Shown in pieces: positions 17,003 through 25,661 of a DNA stretch of 64,000 nt; within the stretch, counting starts at the first letter, position 1, and each line of letters begins with the position of its first letter. The notes below the pieces were generated by a model, which saw only the letters and a list, made by a program, of their open reading frames with translations, had not been told where the DNA came from and ran no database searches. The position numbers and the translations under genes are program-made. The DNA is from Bacteroidota bacterium (GTDB lineage Bacteria > Bacteroidota > Bacteroidia > Chitinophagales > LD1), in the NCBI GenBank assembly GCA_026391075.1, contig JAPLES010000006.1, positions 82,173 to 146,172 of the forward strand. Reading direction: 5' to 3'.

Positions 17003-17050
17003 TGTTTTTGTGTAAGCAAAAAATAAATGAAAGCCCGCTGTAAACATCAG
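16999..17050 (+). promoter_or_regulatory. Candidate antiterminator helix of the his attenuator
   Basis: TTGATGTTT (16999-17007), which spans the leader stop codon, is complementary to AAACATCAG (17042-17050): eight Watson-Crick pairs plus one G-T. The 3' arm is the loop and the first three stem bases of the terminator. A ribosome at the stop codon would cover the 5' arm; a ribosome stalled on the His codons would leave it free. The overlap with the terminator stem is only 3 bp, so exclusivity is not proven. Confidence 0.45.
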
Positions 17051-17061
17051 CGGGCTTTTTT
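17030..17061 (+). terminator. his leader terminator (attenuator)
   Basis: AAGCCCGCTG (17031-17040) and CAGCGGGCTT (17048-17057) form a perfect 10-bp stem with loop TAAACAT, followed by a run of T to 17061. It lies 28 bp after the leader stop codon and 11 bp before the hisG start codon, so it can only act on the his transcript. Confidence 0.88.
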
Positions 17062-17072
17062 AATTCAAAAAT

Positions 17073-17936
17073 ATGACTGAGAAAAAATTACGAATAGCTA
17101 TTCAAAAATCGGGGAGACTGAATGAAGATTCGCTTAAACTGATTAAAGACTGCGGCATTGCCATCGATAATGGAGTTGACCAGTTGAAAGTAACGGCAAG
17201 AAATTTTCCATTAGAACTTTTCTTTTTGCGCAACAGCGATATTCCCCAATACATTGAAGATGGCGTGGCAGACATTGCCATTATTGGCGAGAACTTGCTG
17301 ATTGAAAAACCGCATGAAGTAAAAGTGATTCAACGTTTAGGCTTTAGTAAATGCAAGGTTTCGCTGGCTATACCTAAAAACGAAAACTACACCGGTTTGA
17401 ATTATTTTGATGGAAAGAAACTAGCTACTTCTTATCCTAATACGCTTCAACAGTTTTTGAAGAAGAATAACTTGAGTGCAGAGATTCATGAAATTTCAGG
17501 CTCGGTAGAAATTGCTCCCAACATTGGTTTGGCAGACGGCATCTGCGATATAGTAAGCACCGGTTCTACTCTTTTTAAAAATGGTTTGAAAGAAGTAGAA
17601 GTTTTGTTTCAGTCAGAAGCAGTTTTAATAACCGGCAAAATTTTAAGTGAAGAATCAAAGAACTTGTTCGATAAATTATTGTTTCGAATAAATGCGGTGT
17701 TGTCGGCACGCAATAACAAATACATTTTGTTGAATGCGCCCAACAATAAACTGCAGGAGATAATTGCTTTGCTGCCCGGAATGAAAAGCCCAACTATTCT
17801 TCCTTTAGCGGAAGAAGGCTGGAGTTCGATCCATTCGGTTATAAGTGAAAACGAGTTTTGGGATAAAATTGATGGCTTGAAAAAATTGGGTGCGCAAGGA
17901 ATTCTCGTAGTGCCTATAGAAAAAATGGTTTCCTGA
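17073..17936 (+). CDS. hisG: ATP phosphoribosyltransferase, long form
   Basis: This enzyme catalyses the first step of histidine synthesis, joining ATP and PRPP. The sequence begins with LRIAIQKSGRLNEDSLKLIKD and contains VADIAIIGENLL and ADGICDIVSTGSTLFKNGL, the PRPP-binding loop. At 287 residues it is the long, HisZ-independent type with a C-terminal regulatory domain (about 210-287), so feedback inhibition by histidine is expected from family knowledge. The TGA overlaps the hisD ATG by one base (TGATG). Expression is probably set by the leader at 16902-17061. Confidence 0.95.
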   Translation: MTEKKLRIAIQKSGRLNEDSLKLIKDCGIAIDNGVDQLKVTARNFPLELFFLRNSDIPQYIEDGVADIAIIGENLLIEKPHEVKVIQRLGFSKCKVSLAIPKNENYTGLNYFDGKKLATSYPNTLQQFLKKNNLSAEIHEISGSVEIAPNIGLADGICDIVSTGSTLFKNGLKEVEVLFQSEAVLITGKILSEESKNLFDKLLFRINAVLSARNNKYILLNAPNNKLQEIIALLPGMKSPTILPLAEEGWSSIHSVISENEFWDKIDGLKKLGAQGILVVPIEKMVS

Positions 17937-19225
17937 TGCAGATAATTAAATATCCAAAGCAAAAAGATTTAGAAAAATGGTTGAAGCGACCTTCGGCAGA
18001 TTTTGCTGCTATTGAAAAAACAGTGCAGCAAATTTTGAATGAAGTGAAGAAGAACGGAGATGCCGCTTTAAGAAAATATGCGCTGAAGTTTGATAAAACA
18101 ACAGTGAAAGAGTTGCGTGTTACAGAGAAAGAAATTAAAGAAGCAACAGGACTAGTTGATAAGAAATTAAAGAATGCAATTGAAGTTGCCTATCGCAACA
18201 TCAAAAAATTTCATAGAGCACAGAAGCTTGAAGAAGAAAAAATTGAAACTACTAAAGGCGTAGTTTGTTGGCGCGAAAGCAAAGCCGTACAAAACGTAGG
18301 TTTGTATATACCCGGAGGAACCGCACCTCTATTCTCAACCGTTTTAATGTTGGCTACCCCTGCAAGTATTGCGGGCTGCAAAAGAATTGTGCTGTGTACT
18401 CCACCTAATAAAGAAGGTAAGATTCATCCAGCTATTCTTTTTGCAAGTCAACTGTGCAACGTGCATGAAGTTTACAAAGTTGGTGGTGCGCAAGCTATTG
18501 CTGCAATGGCTTATGGAACAGAAAGAATTAATAAGGTTGACAAACTTTTCGGGCCGGGAAATCAATATGTAACGGTTGCCAAACAAATGGTTCAAAAAGA
18601 TGGAGTAGCTATAGATATGCCCGCAGGACCATCGGAAGTTTTGGTGGTGGGTGATGAAAGTTGCGAACCGTCATTCGTTGCGGCCGATTTACTTTCGCAG
18701 GCAGAACATGGACCAGATTCGCAGGTGATATTTGTTGCGCTGAAAGAGGGTTTGATTAACAGGATTCAAAAGGAGGTGGAGCAGCAGTTGAAGGATTTGC
18801 CACGAAAAGAAATTGCTGTAAAGGCATTGCAACATTCAAAAATAATTTTGGTGAACGACAAAAGCGAAGCTGTTGACATCATCAATCAATACGCTCCTGA
18901 ACATTTGATATTGGCGGTGAAGGATGAAAAGTATTTCATGAAAAATGTGGTGAATGCCGGTTCGGTTTTCATTGGCAATTATACCCCCGAAAGTGCGGGC
19001 GATTATGCCAGCGGCACCAACCATACTTTGCCAACTAATGGTTACGCAAGAGTGTATGGAGGCGTGTCGTTAGATTCTTTTGTAAAGAAAATTACATATC
19101 AGAAAATTTCACCGAAAGGAATTAAGAATATAGGAAGTGTGATTGAGGTAATGGCAGCGGCAGAAAATTTATCGGCACATAAAAACGCAGTGAGCATTCG
19201 TTTGAAAAAATTAAAGAAGAAGTAA
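17936..19225 (+). CDS. hisD: Histidinol dehydrogenase
   Basis: This zinc enzyme carries out the last two oxidations, histidinol to histidine, with NAD+. Recognisable segments are NVGLYIPGGTAPLFSTVLML, MPAGPSEVLV, SQAEHGPDSQV (with metal-binding Glu/His positions) and GTNHTLPTNGYARVYGG (with the active-site His). At 429 residues it is of standard length. Its start overlaps hisG by 1 bp and its TAA overlaps the hisC ATG by 1 bp. Confidence 0.96.
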   Translation: MQIIKYPKQKDLEKWLKRPSADFAAIEKTVQQILNEVKKNGDAALRKYALKFDKTTVKELRVTEKEIKEATGLVDKKLKNAIEVAYRNIKKFHRAQKLEEEKIETTKGVVCWRESKAVQNVGLYIPGGTAPLFSTVLMLATPASIAGCKRIVLCTPPNKEGKIHPAILFASQLCNVHEVYKVGGAQAIAAMAYGTERINKVDKLFGPGNQYVTVAKQMVQKDGVAIDMPAGPSEVLVVGDESCEPSFVAADLLSQAEHGPDSQVIFVALKEGLINRIQKEVEQQLKDLPRKEIAVKALQHSKIILVNDKSEAVDIINQYAPEHLILAVKDEKYFMKNVVNAGSVFIGNYTPESAGDYASGTNHTLPTNGYARVYGGVSLDSFVKKITYQKISPKGIKNIGSVIEVMAAAENLSAHKNAVSIRLKKLKKK

Positions 19226-20298
19226 TGTTTGATGTAGAAAGTATTATTCGTCAGAATGTTCTGAACTTAAAGCCTTATTCATCTGCCCGCGATGAATTTA
19301 AGGGTGAGGCTTCCGTTTTTTTGGATGCTAACGAAAACAGTTTTGGTTCTCCTGTTCCCCTCCCATTAGGGGAAGGGTTAGGGGTGGGGCTTAACCGTTA
19401 TCCTGACCCGTTGCAGAAAAAACTGAAAGAAAAAATCAGCAGTATAAAAGGTGTTCCACCTCAAAATATTTTTTTGGGCAATGGCAGCGATGAAGCTATT
19501 GATGTGTTGTTCCGAATTTTCTGCGAACCGAAAGTTGATCATGTAATTATCTGTCCACCTACTTACGGCATGTATGAAGTAAGCGCGAACATCAATGATG
19601 TAGAGGTTCGGAGAATAAACCTACTTCCATCTTTTGAGTTAGATGTAGAACGAATTTTAGAAAGCTTCGACAAACATTCAAAATTGCTTTTCATCTGTTC
19701 TCCCAATAATCCAACGGCTAATTCCTTTCATGCCGATGATGTGGAGTTGCTGATTCAAAAATTTGGGGGGATTGTGGTGATTGATGAAGCTTACATTAAT
19801 TACTCGCGGCAAAAATCAGCCATTCGACTTCTTACCGAATATGAAAACGTGGTGGTGTTGCAAACTTTTTCGAAAGCTTGGGGCTTGGCTGCTTTGCGGT
19901 TAGGTATGGCTTTCGCTCCGCAAATTATTATTGATTACATGAATAAGGTGAAGCCGCCTTACAACATCAATCAGGCAACGCAGCAACTTGCTATCGGAGC
20001 ACTTGATAATATTGATTGGGTGAATCAGCATATTCGCGAAACCATTGCCGGAAGGAAAAAGCTGGAAGATGCATTGCAACAAATTTCTTTAGTTCAAAAA
20101 ATTTATTCTTCCGATGCAAATTTCATTTTAGTAAAAGTGAAAGAGGCACAGGCTACTTATGACTATCTTGTTTCGCTGGGTATTATTGTGCGCGACCGAA
20201 GTAAAGTAGCCTTATGCGAAGGATGTTTAAGAATAACCGTAGGAACAGAATCTGAAAACCGCGCTTTACTAAACGCGCTAAATAAATTTCAAGCATGA
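19225..20298 (+). CDS. hisC: Histidinol-phosphate aminotransferase with a repeat-encoded insertion
   Basis: This PLP aminotransferase converts imidazole-acetol phosphate to histidinol phosphate. [38 protein letters not shown] and QTFSKAWG (PLP Lys about 217) are the family motifs. Residues 44-55 ([12 protein letters not shown]) are an unusual insert just before LNRYPDPLQ. The DNA encoding it (19357-19389) is a CCCCTCCC/GGGG-type element like the dispersed intergenic repeats here, inserted in frame. This loop lies near the substrate-binding N-terminal arm, so the enzyme tolerates it. The gene overlaps hisD by 1 bp and hisB by 4 bp. Confidence 0.94.
   Translation: MFDVESIIRQNVLNLKPYSSARDEFKGEASVFLDANENSFGSPVPLPLGEGLGVGLNRYPDPLQKKLKEKISSIKGVPPQNIFLGNGSDEAIDVLFRIFCEPKVDHVIICPPTYGMYEVSANINDVEVRRINLLPSFELDVERILESFDKHSKLLFICSPNNPTANSFHADDVELLIQKFGGIVVIDEAYINYSRQKSAIRLLTEYENVVVLQTFSKAWGLAALRLGMAFAPQIIIDYMNKVKPPYNINQATQQLAIGALDNIDWVNQHIRETIAGRKKLEDALQQISLVQKIYSSDANFILVKVKEAQATYDYLVSLGIIVRDRSKVALCEGCLRITVGTESENRALLNALNKFQA
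19357..19389 (+). repeat. Dispersed repeat copy inside hisC (R2 family)
   Basis: A C/T-rich arm (CCCCTCCC, 19357-19364), then ATTA, then G/A-rich GGGGAAGGG and GGGGTGGGG. The same arm-loop-arm-tail pattern occurs between genes at 24153-24190 and 35082-35122. It is translated as part of [12 protein letters not shown]. Confidence 0.65.
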
Positions 20299-21428
20299 AA
20301 AAAGTTTTATTCATTGACCGTGACGGCACCTTAATTTTAGAAACCGATGATTTCAAAATTGAAAAATTTGAAAAGGTGGTTTTCTATCCGCAAGTATTTT
20401 ATTGGTTGGGCAAAATTGTCCGCGAGTTAGATTATGAGCTGGCGGTGGTCACCAATCAAGATGGTTTGGGAACTCCTGATTTTTTAGAGCAAGATTTTTG
20501 GCCGGTGCAGAATTTTATTGTCAAAACATTCCATGATGACGGCATTTCTTTCGCTGATGTATATATTGATAAATCTTTTCCTCACGAAAACCTATCTACA
20601 CGCAAACCGGGTACAGGTATGCTCACTAAATACTTTTCTACCGAATACGATTTGAAAAATTCATTTGTAATTGGTGATAGAATTACTGATGTGCAGTTGG
20701 CAAAAAATCTTGGTGCTAAATGTTTTTACCTAAACGATGGTCGAGGTCTTGGAGCTGCTGAAGTGAAAGACAATCAGGAAGAACTAAAAAAATCTATTGC
20801 TCTTGAAAGCCGAGACTGGGAGCAAATTTATAATTACTTAAAAGGCGGACCGCGACAAGCCACTCATTCAAGAAATACGAAAGAGACGCAAATAAATGTT
20901 GAACTGAATTTGGATGGAACCGGGAAGGCAGAAATCTCAACCGGTCTGAGTTTTTTAAACCATATGCTGGAACAAATTGCAAGGCACGGCAATATTGATT
21001 TGAAAATTTCTGCTAAAGGCGATTTGCAAATTGATGAACACCACACAATAGAAGACACCGCCATAACACTTGGTGAAGCGTTTGCATTTGCATTAGGAAA
21101 TAAAAAGGGGCTTGAACGTTATGGATTTTGTTTGCCAATGGATGATGCTTTAGCACAAGTGGCCATTGATTTTGGCGGAAGAAACTGGATTGAATGGAAG
21201 GCAGAATTCAAGCGAGAAAAAATTGGAGACGTTCCTACCGAAATGTTCTTTCATTTCTTTAAGTCGTTCAGCGATACTGCCAAATGCAATTTGAATATTA
21301 AAGCAGAAGGTGAAAACGAGCATCATAAAATAGAAGCCGTTTTTAAGGCATTTGCTAAGGCAATTAAAATGGCAGTAAAACGCGACTTGAACAACCTTCA
21401 ACTTCCCTCTACTAAAGGAGTGCTTTAA
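20295..21428 (+). CDS. hisB: Bifunctional histidinol-phosphatase / imidazoleglycerol-phosphate dehydratase
   Basis: The N-terminal half (1-165) is a HAD phosphatase with FIDRDGT (Asp8 and Asp10) and [12 protein letters not shown]. The C-terminal half (about 191-377) is the dehydratase, with [21 protein letters not shown] and DEHHTIEDT metal-binding His motifs and the PSTKGVL end. In E. coli HisB the phosphatase binds zinc through CxHx(6)CxC. Here the equivalent stretch (92-105, [14 protein letters not shown]) keeps one His but has no Cys and is about three residues shorter, so zinc is probably not bound. The gene overlaps hisC by 4 bp and hisH by 1 bp. Confidence 0.95.
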   Translation: MKKVLFIDRDGTLILETDDFKIEKFEKVVFYPQVFYWLGKIVRELDYELAVVTNQDGLGTPDFLEQDFWPVQNFIVKTFHDDGISFADVYIDKSFPHENLSTRKPGTGMLTKYFSTEYDLKNSFVIGDRITDVQLAKNLGAKCFYLNDGRGLGAAEVKDNQEELKKSIALESRDWEQIYNYLKGGPRQATHSRNTKETQINVELNLDGTGKAEISTGLSFLNHMLEQIARHGNIDLKISAKGDLQIDEHHTIEDTAITLGEAFAFALGNKKGLERYGFCLPMDDALAQVAIDFGGRNWIEWKAEFKREKIGDVPTEMFFHFFKSFSDTAKCNLNIKAEGENEHHKIEAVFKAFAKAIKMAVKRDLNNLQLPSTKGVL

Positions 21429-21979
21429 TGAAACTGGTTGTTATCAATTACGGTGCAGGTAATACGCAATCGGTAAAGTTTGCTTTTCAGCGGTTAGGCA
21501 TTACTCCTGTTTTATCGGATAGTAGAGAAGAAATTCTTTCAGCCGATAAAATTATTTTCCCGGGAGTTGGTCATGCAAAAGCGGCAATGGAAGTGTTGCG
21601 AGAAAAGGGTTTGCATGTTTTAATTCCACAATTAAAGCAACCGGTGCTTGGAATTTGTTTAGGTATGCAGTTGATGTGTAAGTTTAGTGAAGAAGGCAAT
21701 GTAGATTGTCTGGGTATCTTCAATGAAAGTGTAAAGCTATTTGAACCAAAGTTGAAAGTACCGCATATAGGCTGGAACAAAACAGATGGCAATGATGACT
21801 GGTATTATTTTGTTCACAGCTATTATGTGCCTCAAAATGAATTCACCACATTGAGCTGCAACTACATCACCCAATTTTCTGCGGCTATTCAAAAAGAGAA
21901 TTTTTCTGCGGTTCAATTTCATCCTGAAAAAAGTGGCCAGGCCGGAGAAGATTTTTTGAAAAAATTTATTGAAGCGTAA
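21428..21979 (+). CDS. hisH: Imidazole glycerol phosphate synthase, glutamine amidotransferase subunit
   Basis: This class I amidotransferase feeds ammonia to HisF. The triad is visible: Cys77 in GICLGMQ, and His165 and Glu167 in [17 protein letters not shown] and [11 protein letters not shown] are family segments. At 183 residues it is slightly short but complete. Starts and stops overlap neighbours by one base on both sides, which favours equal synthesis with hisF partners. Confidence 0.95.
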   Translation: MKLVVINYGAGNTQSVKFAFQRLGITPVLSDSREEILSADKIIFPGVGHAKAAMEVLREKGLHVLIPQLKQPVLGICLGMQLMCKFSEEGNVDCLGIFNESVKLFEPKLKVPHIGWNKTDGNDDWYYFVHSYYVPQNEFTTLSCNYITQFSAAIQKENFSAVQFHPEKSGQAGEDFLKKFIEA

Positions 21980-22695
21980 TGGAAATAATTCCTGCCATAG
22001 ACATTATAGACGGAAAATGTGTGCGCCTTTCACAGGGCGATTACGCGCAGAAGATCATTTACAATGAGAATCCATTGGAGGTTGCCAAACAATTTGAAGC
22101 AGCCGGTTTACAACGATTGCACTTGGTAGATTTAGACGGAGCAAAGGCAAGTCATATTGTTAACTATAAAACTTTGCAAACAATCAGTTCGCAAACAAAA
22201 CTCAAGATAGATTTTGGTGGAGGAATAAAAACCGATGAGGATATAAAAATCGCTTTCGATTCAGGTGCACAACAAATTACTGCGGGAAGTATTGCTGTTA
22301 AATCGCGCTACACTGTTTTGCGTTGGCTAGATAAATACGGAGCAGAAAAAATTATTCTGGGAGCCGATGTAAAAGATGAAATGATAGCAGTGAGTGGATG
22401 GCAGGAAAACAGCAACATCAATCTCTTCGGATTTTTGAAAGATTATGTGGCTCATGGAATTCAGTATGTCATCTGCACCGACATAGCAAAAGATGGAATG
22501 TTGCAAGGCTCTTCGATTTCTCTCTATAAAAAAATTCTTCAACAATTTCCATCTCTAAAATTAATTGCAAGTGGTGGAGTAAGTGATTTAAATGAATTGA
22601 ATGTTTTGAGCGAAACCGGTTTACACGGAGCAATTATCGGGAAGGCGATTTATGAAGGGAGAATTTCATTGGTAGATTTGTCAAAATTTAATTGA
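21979..22695 (+). CDS. hisA: ProFAR isomerase
   Basis: This half-barrel duplicated TIM-barrel enzyme performs an Amadori rearrangement in histidine synthesis. [18 protein letters not shown] carries the first catalytic Asp, and [10 protein letters not shown] carries the second. [10 protein letters not shown] and [11 protein letters not shown] are the two phosphate-binding loops. At 238 residues it is of normal length. HisF begins with GTG in the base immediately after its stop. Confidence 0.95.
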   Translation: MEIIPAIDIIDGKCVRLSQGDYAQKIIYNENPLEVAKQFEAAGLQRLHLVDLDGAKASHIVNYKTLQTISSQTKLKIDFGGGIKTDEDIKIAFDSGAQQITAGSIAVKSRYTVLRWLDKYGAEKIILGADVKDEMIAVSGWQENSNINLFGFLKDYVAHGIQYVICTDIAKDGMLQGSSISLYKKILQQFPSLKLIASGGVSDLNELNVLSETGLHGAIIGKAIYEGRISLVDLSKFN

Positions 22696-23448
22696 GTGTT
22701 AGCCAAACGAATTATTCCATGCTTAGATATTAAAGACGGGCGCACCGTAAAGGGTGTGAACTTTGAAAACCTGCGCGATGCCGGTGACCCGGTGGAGCTT
22801 TCAAAAATATATACAGATGAAGGGGCAGACGAGTTAGTGTTTTTGGATATTACGGCTACACACGAAAAAAGAAAAACGCTTGTTGCTTTAGTGGAACGGA
22901 TAGCTGCCACCATCAATATTCCCTTTACTGTTGGCGGTGGAATTTCGACTGTAGAAGACGTCTATGCTTTACTTCAAAGTGGGGCAGATAAAATTTCTTT
23001 GAATTCGGCAGCAGTCCGAAATCCGAAATTGATTTCGGACATTGCTGAGAAATTTGGGAGTCAATGTTTGGTGTTGGCTATAGACGCGAAACAAACAACG
23101 AATTGGAAAGTGTATTTAAACGGAGGAAGATTAGAAACTGAACTAGTTTTGTTTGAATGGGCAAAAGAAGGAGAGCAACGCGGAGCTGGTGAAATTCTCT
23201 TTACTTCTATGAACCATGATGGAACAAAAAATGGTTTTGCGAATGAAGCTTTGCAGCAACTTTCAGAAACGGTCAATATACCGGTTATTGCTTCTGGTGG
23301 CGCTGGAACGATGGAGCATTTCTATAATACGTTTACCTATGGAAAAGCAGATGCGGCTTTAGCTGCCAGCATTTTTCATTTTAAAGAAATCGGAATCAAC
23401 AATTTGAAAAACTATTTACATCAAAAAGGAATAACAGTAAGATTATGA
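22696..23448 (+). CDS. hisF: Imidazole glycerol phosphate synthase, cyclase subunit
   Basis: It makes imidazole glycerol phosphate and AICAR from PRFAR, using ammonia from His[20 protein letters not shown] has the catalytic Asp near 11, VLAIDAK the second Asp, and VGGGIST and [11 protein letters not shown] the phosphate loops. The start is GTG at 22696, placed directly after the hisA stop; the sequence [12 protein letters not shown] confirms it because the family begins there. The stop overlaps the hisIE ATG by 4 bp. Confidence 0.95.
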   Translation: MLAKRIIPCLDIKDGRTVKGVNFENLRDAGDPVELSKIYTDEGADELVFLDITATHEKRKTLVALVERIAATINIPFTVGGGISTVEDVYALLQSGADKISLNSAAVRNPKLISDIAEKFGSQCLVLAIDAKQTTNWKVYLNGGRLETELVLFEWAKEGEQRGAGEILFTSMNHDGTKNGFANEALQQLSETVNIPVIASGGAGTMEHFYNTFTYGKADAALAASIFHFKEIGINNLKNYLHQKGITVRL

Positions 23449-24041
23449 AGATAGATTTTGCCAAAGGGAACGGACTCGTTCCTGCCATTATTCAAGATGC
23501 TATAACCAATAAAGTTTTGATGTTGGGCTTTATGAACGAAGAAGCTTTTCAGAAGACACAGAACGAAAAGTGCATTACTTTTTTCAGCCGAACAAAAAAT
23601 CGTTTATGGACGAAGGGCGAAGAAAGCGGCAACTATCTGAATGTAGTTTCTATGCACATAGATTGCGACAATGACACGCTTCTCATTAAGGTAAATCCGG
23701 TTGGTGCAGTTTGCCATACTGGTGCTGAAACATGCTGGAATGAAAAAAATGGAAAGGATGAATTGCGTTTTCTTTTGGAGTTAGAGCAAACTATTGAAAT
23801 TCGGAAAAATTCTCCTGCTCAAGACTCATATACTTCAAAGCTCTTTGCAGAAGGCATTAATAAGGTTGCGCAAAAAGTTGGTGAAGAGGCAATAGAAATG
23901 GTTATAGAATCGAAAGACAGCAACAATGATTTATTTCTAAATGAATCGGCAGACTTACTCTTTCATTACTTGATATTAATTCAAGCAAAAGGCTTCAAGT
24001 TGCAAGATGTAATTGCGAAACTTGAAGGCCGGAAAAAGTAA
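23445..24041 (+). CDS. hisI: Bifunctional phosphoribosyl-AMP cyclohydrolase / phosphoribosyl-ATP pyrophosphatase
   Basis: Residues 1-105 form the HisI cyclohydrolase, with [26 protein letters not shown] and the [10 protein letters not shown] zinc segment. Residues 112-198 form the HisE pyrophosphohydrolase, with [12 protein letters not shown] and [13 protein letters not shown]. The fusion is common (hisIE). It is the last gene of the operon; a strong terminator follows at 24117-24150. The complete order G-D-C-B-H-A-F-IE equals the enterobacterial order. Confidence 0.95.
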   Translation: MKIDFAKGNGLVPAIIQDAITNKVLMLGFMNEEAFQKTQNEKCITFFSRTKNRLWTKGEESGNYLNVVSMHIDCDNDTLLIKVNPVGAVCHTGAETCWNEKNGKDELRFLLELEQTIEIRKNSPAQDSYTSKLFAEGINKVAQKVGEEAIEMVIESKDSNNDLFLNESADLLFHYLILIQAKGFKLQDVIAKLEGRKK

Positions 24042-24049
24042 ACGAGTAA

Positions 24050-24095
24050 ATCCCCTTTCCGCTGAAACAGACGGAATGAAACAAAAAAAAAGGGG
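24050..24095 (+). repeat. Dispersed repeat after hisIE (R3 family)
   Basis: The core GGAATGAAACAA (24073-24084) differs by one base from the R3 core elsewhere. The flanks ATCCCCTTT and AAAGGGGAC are complementary and would form a hairpin enclosing the core. It lies just after the hisIE stop and before the main terminator. Confidence 0.5.
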
Positions 24096-24116
24096 ACTTT
24101 AGTGGCCAATACAAAA

Positions 24117-24150
24117 TACAAACAGCCCATTTTCTAGTGGGCTGTTTGTA
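24117..24150. terminator. Strong bidirectional terminator between hisIE and the FKBP gene
   Basis: TACAAACAGCCCA (24117-24129) and TGGGCTGTTTGTA (24138-24150) form a perfect 13-bp stem with an eight-base loop (TTTTCTAG). Downstream TTTAAAG on the plus strand and TTTTG on the minus strand give short T tracts both ways. It sits between convergent genes. Confidence 0.85.
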
Positions 24151-24152
24151 TT

Positions 24153-24190
24153 TAAAGTCCTCTCCTTGGGAGAGGATTTAGGAGAGGTGA
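24153..24190 (+). repeat. Dispersed repeat AAAGTCCTCTCC...GGATTTAGG type (R2)
   Basis: AAAGTCCTCTCC, then TTGGGAGAGGATTTAGGAGAGG. The pair CCTCTCC/GGAGAGG makes a small hairpin. A near copy with CTTCTCC/GGAGAAGG is at 35082-35122. It immediately follows the terminator and stops 3 bp before the FKBP stop codon. Confidence 0.6.
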
Positions 24191-24192
24191 TT

Positions 24193-24699
24193 TCAATGAT
24201 GACTATGGTCGCCATGTTCGTGAACATGACCATGTTCTAATTCTACCTGATGTGCTTCGCGTACTTCAACAATCTCTCCGCTGAATAAAAGCGGTTTGCC
24301 TGCAAATGGATGGTTTAAGTCAACGGTTACTTTATCGAGAATGATATTTACGATTCGTCCTTGAAAAGGATTTCCGTTTTGATCCTGCAATGGAACTACG
24401 TTGCCAACGAATAACATTTCATCCTGCACTATTCCATCAACGGCAAAAACATTTTTGTCTAATTGAATTACGGCCTGCTCATCATATTCACCATAACCAT
24501 CTTCGGCATTCAATTGAAAGTTGAATTGGTTTCCGGCAATTAAACCTTCGAGGTTTTTTTCAAATTTATCTAACACATTTCCGTGACCGAATAAAAACGC
24601 AAACGGATTCTCTTTGTCCGTTGCATCTACTACTTGTCCGTTTGGTTCGTTTCTTAATTCATAGGTCAATTTAACCACAGTATTTGGCGCTGCTTTCAT
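24193..24699 (-). CDS. FKBP-type peptidyl-prolyl isomerase, SlyD-like
   Basis: The 168-aa protein begins with VVKLTYELRNEPNGQVVDAT, continues with FLFGHGNVLDKFEKNLEGL (isomerase core) and has an insert-in-flap region LNAEDGYGEYDEQAVIQLDK, as in SlyD. DLNHPFAGKPLLFSGEIV completes the FKBP fold. The C-terminus is His-rich (HGHVHEHGDHSHH), as in SlyD metal-binding tails, so nickel or zinc handling is possible. Chaperone and prolyl isomerase roles follow from the family. A promoter with TTTG-N18-TACTTTTG lies upstream at 24784-24813. Confidence 0.9.
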   Translation of the reverse strand: MKAAPNTVVKLTYELRNEPNGQVVDATDKENPFAFLFGHGNVLDKFEKNLEGLIAGNQFNFQLNAEDGYGEYDEQAVIQLDKNVFAVDGIVQDEMLFVGNVVPLQDQNGNPFQGRIVNIILDKVTVDLNHPFAGKPLLFSGEIVEVREAHQVELEHGHVHEHGDHSHH

Positions 24700-24783
24700 C
24701 TTTATGTTTTGTTTTTTGAGTGAGGAAATTTGTATGAGGCGGGAAGATTTCAGCAGTGAAAACGTTCGGTTCTCTTACAAAAT

Positions 24784-24813
24784 CAAAAGTAGAATTATTC
24801 TTTAGAAATCAAA
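24784..24813 (-). promoter_or_regulatory. Promoter of the FKBP gene
   Basis: On the minus strand TTTG (24813-24810) is followed after 18 nt by TACTTTTG (24791-24784), a full match to TAnnTTTG. The predicted start near 24777 gives a leader of about 78 nt. The -33 box is only 6 bp downstream of the SDR gene's stop codon. Confidence 0.55.
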
Positions 24814-24818
24814 TTGCG

Positions 24819-25661
24819 CTATGCAATCGGGCACAACTCTTCACTCTTCTGCCAGAGCTGTTTGCCGAGTTCTTTATCTAATGCTAGCGCAGCGGCTTTT
24901 TTCACTTTGCACTTATCGAAGTAATTTCCCGTAACGCCTTTTACTTCCGGTGATGAGGCGAGATACACTGAAGTCTTTGCGCCATCTTCAACACTTATTG
25001 CTCCTAAGGTTACAATTGACCAGAACAAACCGGAATACCAAGAAGCATTTTTATTTCCAATTTGTGTTTTCACAAAACCCGGATGCAAACTATTTACAGT
25101 TACGTTAGTCCCTTTTAATCGCTCCGCCAATTCATTGGTGAATAGAACATTGGCGAGTTTGCTTTGCCCATAAGCCTTCATTACGAAATAGCTTTTGTTC
25201 TTAGTGAACGATTCAAAATCTATTTTGCCTTGGTAGTGCGAACCCGAAGCTACGTTTACTATTCGTGCGTAGTCAGATTTCTTGATTGAATCAAGCAAAA
25301 GATTGGTGAGCAAAAAATAAGCGAAGTGATTAGTGGCAATGGTCATTTCCAAACCATCTTCACTCAATGTAAAATCAGAAAAAGTTCCGCCTGCGTTGTT
25401 GATAAGCACATCAATTACACTCATTTCGTTTTTGATTTCAGAAGCCAATTGCCGAATTGACTTTTGCGAAGAAAGATTAGCTACAAAATATTTGATGTTC
25501 TTGTTTCCGCTTTCAGCAACAATTGTTTTTACCGCTTCTTCTGCTTTGTCTTTTCCGCGCGATACGAAATAGACATTCGCTCCTTGTTTTGCCAACGCAA
25601 TAGAAGTTGCTAATCCTATTCCCGCGTTTCCTCCTGTAATAATTACGTTTCTGTTCTTCAT
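24819..25661 (-). CDS. Short-chain dehydrogenase/reductase, retinol-dehydrogenase-like
   Basis: A classical SDR with the NAD(P) motif TGGNAGIG near residues 10-17, LINNAGG, the catalytic Ser in VNVASGSHYQG and the Tyr-xxx-Lys of AYGQSK. At 280 residues it is of RDH/WWOX-like length with a longer C-terminus. The substrate is unknown. Its start overlaps the selD stop by 4 bp, so it is coupled to selD, though no functional link is known to me. Confidence 0.85.
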   Translation of the reverse strand: MKNRNVIITGGNAGIGLATSIALAKQGANVYFVSRGKDKAEEAVKTIVAESGNKNIKYFVANLSSQKSIRQLASEIKNEMSVIDVLINNAGGTFSDFTLSEDGLEMTIATNHFAYFLLTNLLLDSIKKSDYARIVNVASGSHYQGKIDFESFTKNKSYFVMKAYGQSKLANVLFTNELAERLKGTNVTVNSLHPGFVKTQIGNKNASWYSGLFWSIVTLGAISVEDGAKTSVYLASSPEVKGVTGNYFDKCKVKKAAALALDKELGKQLWQKSEELCPIA

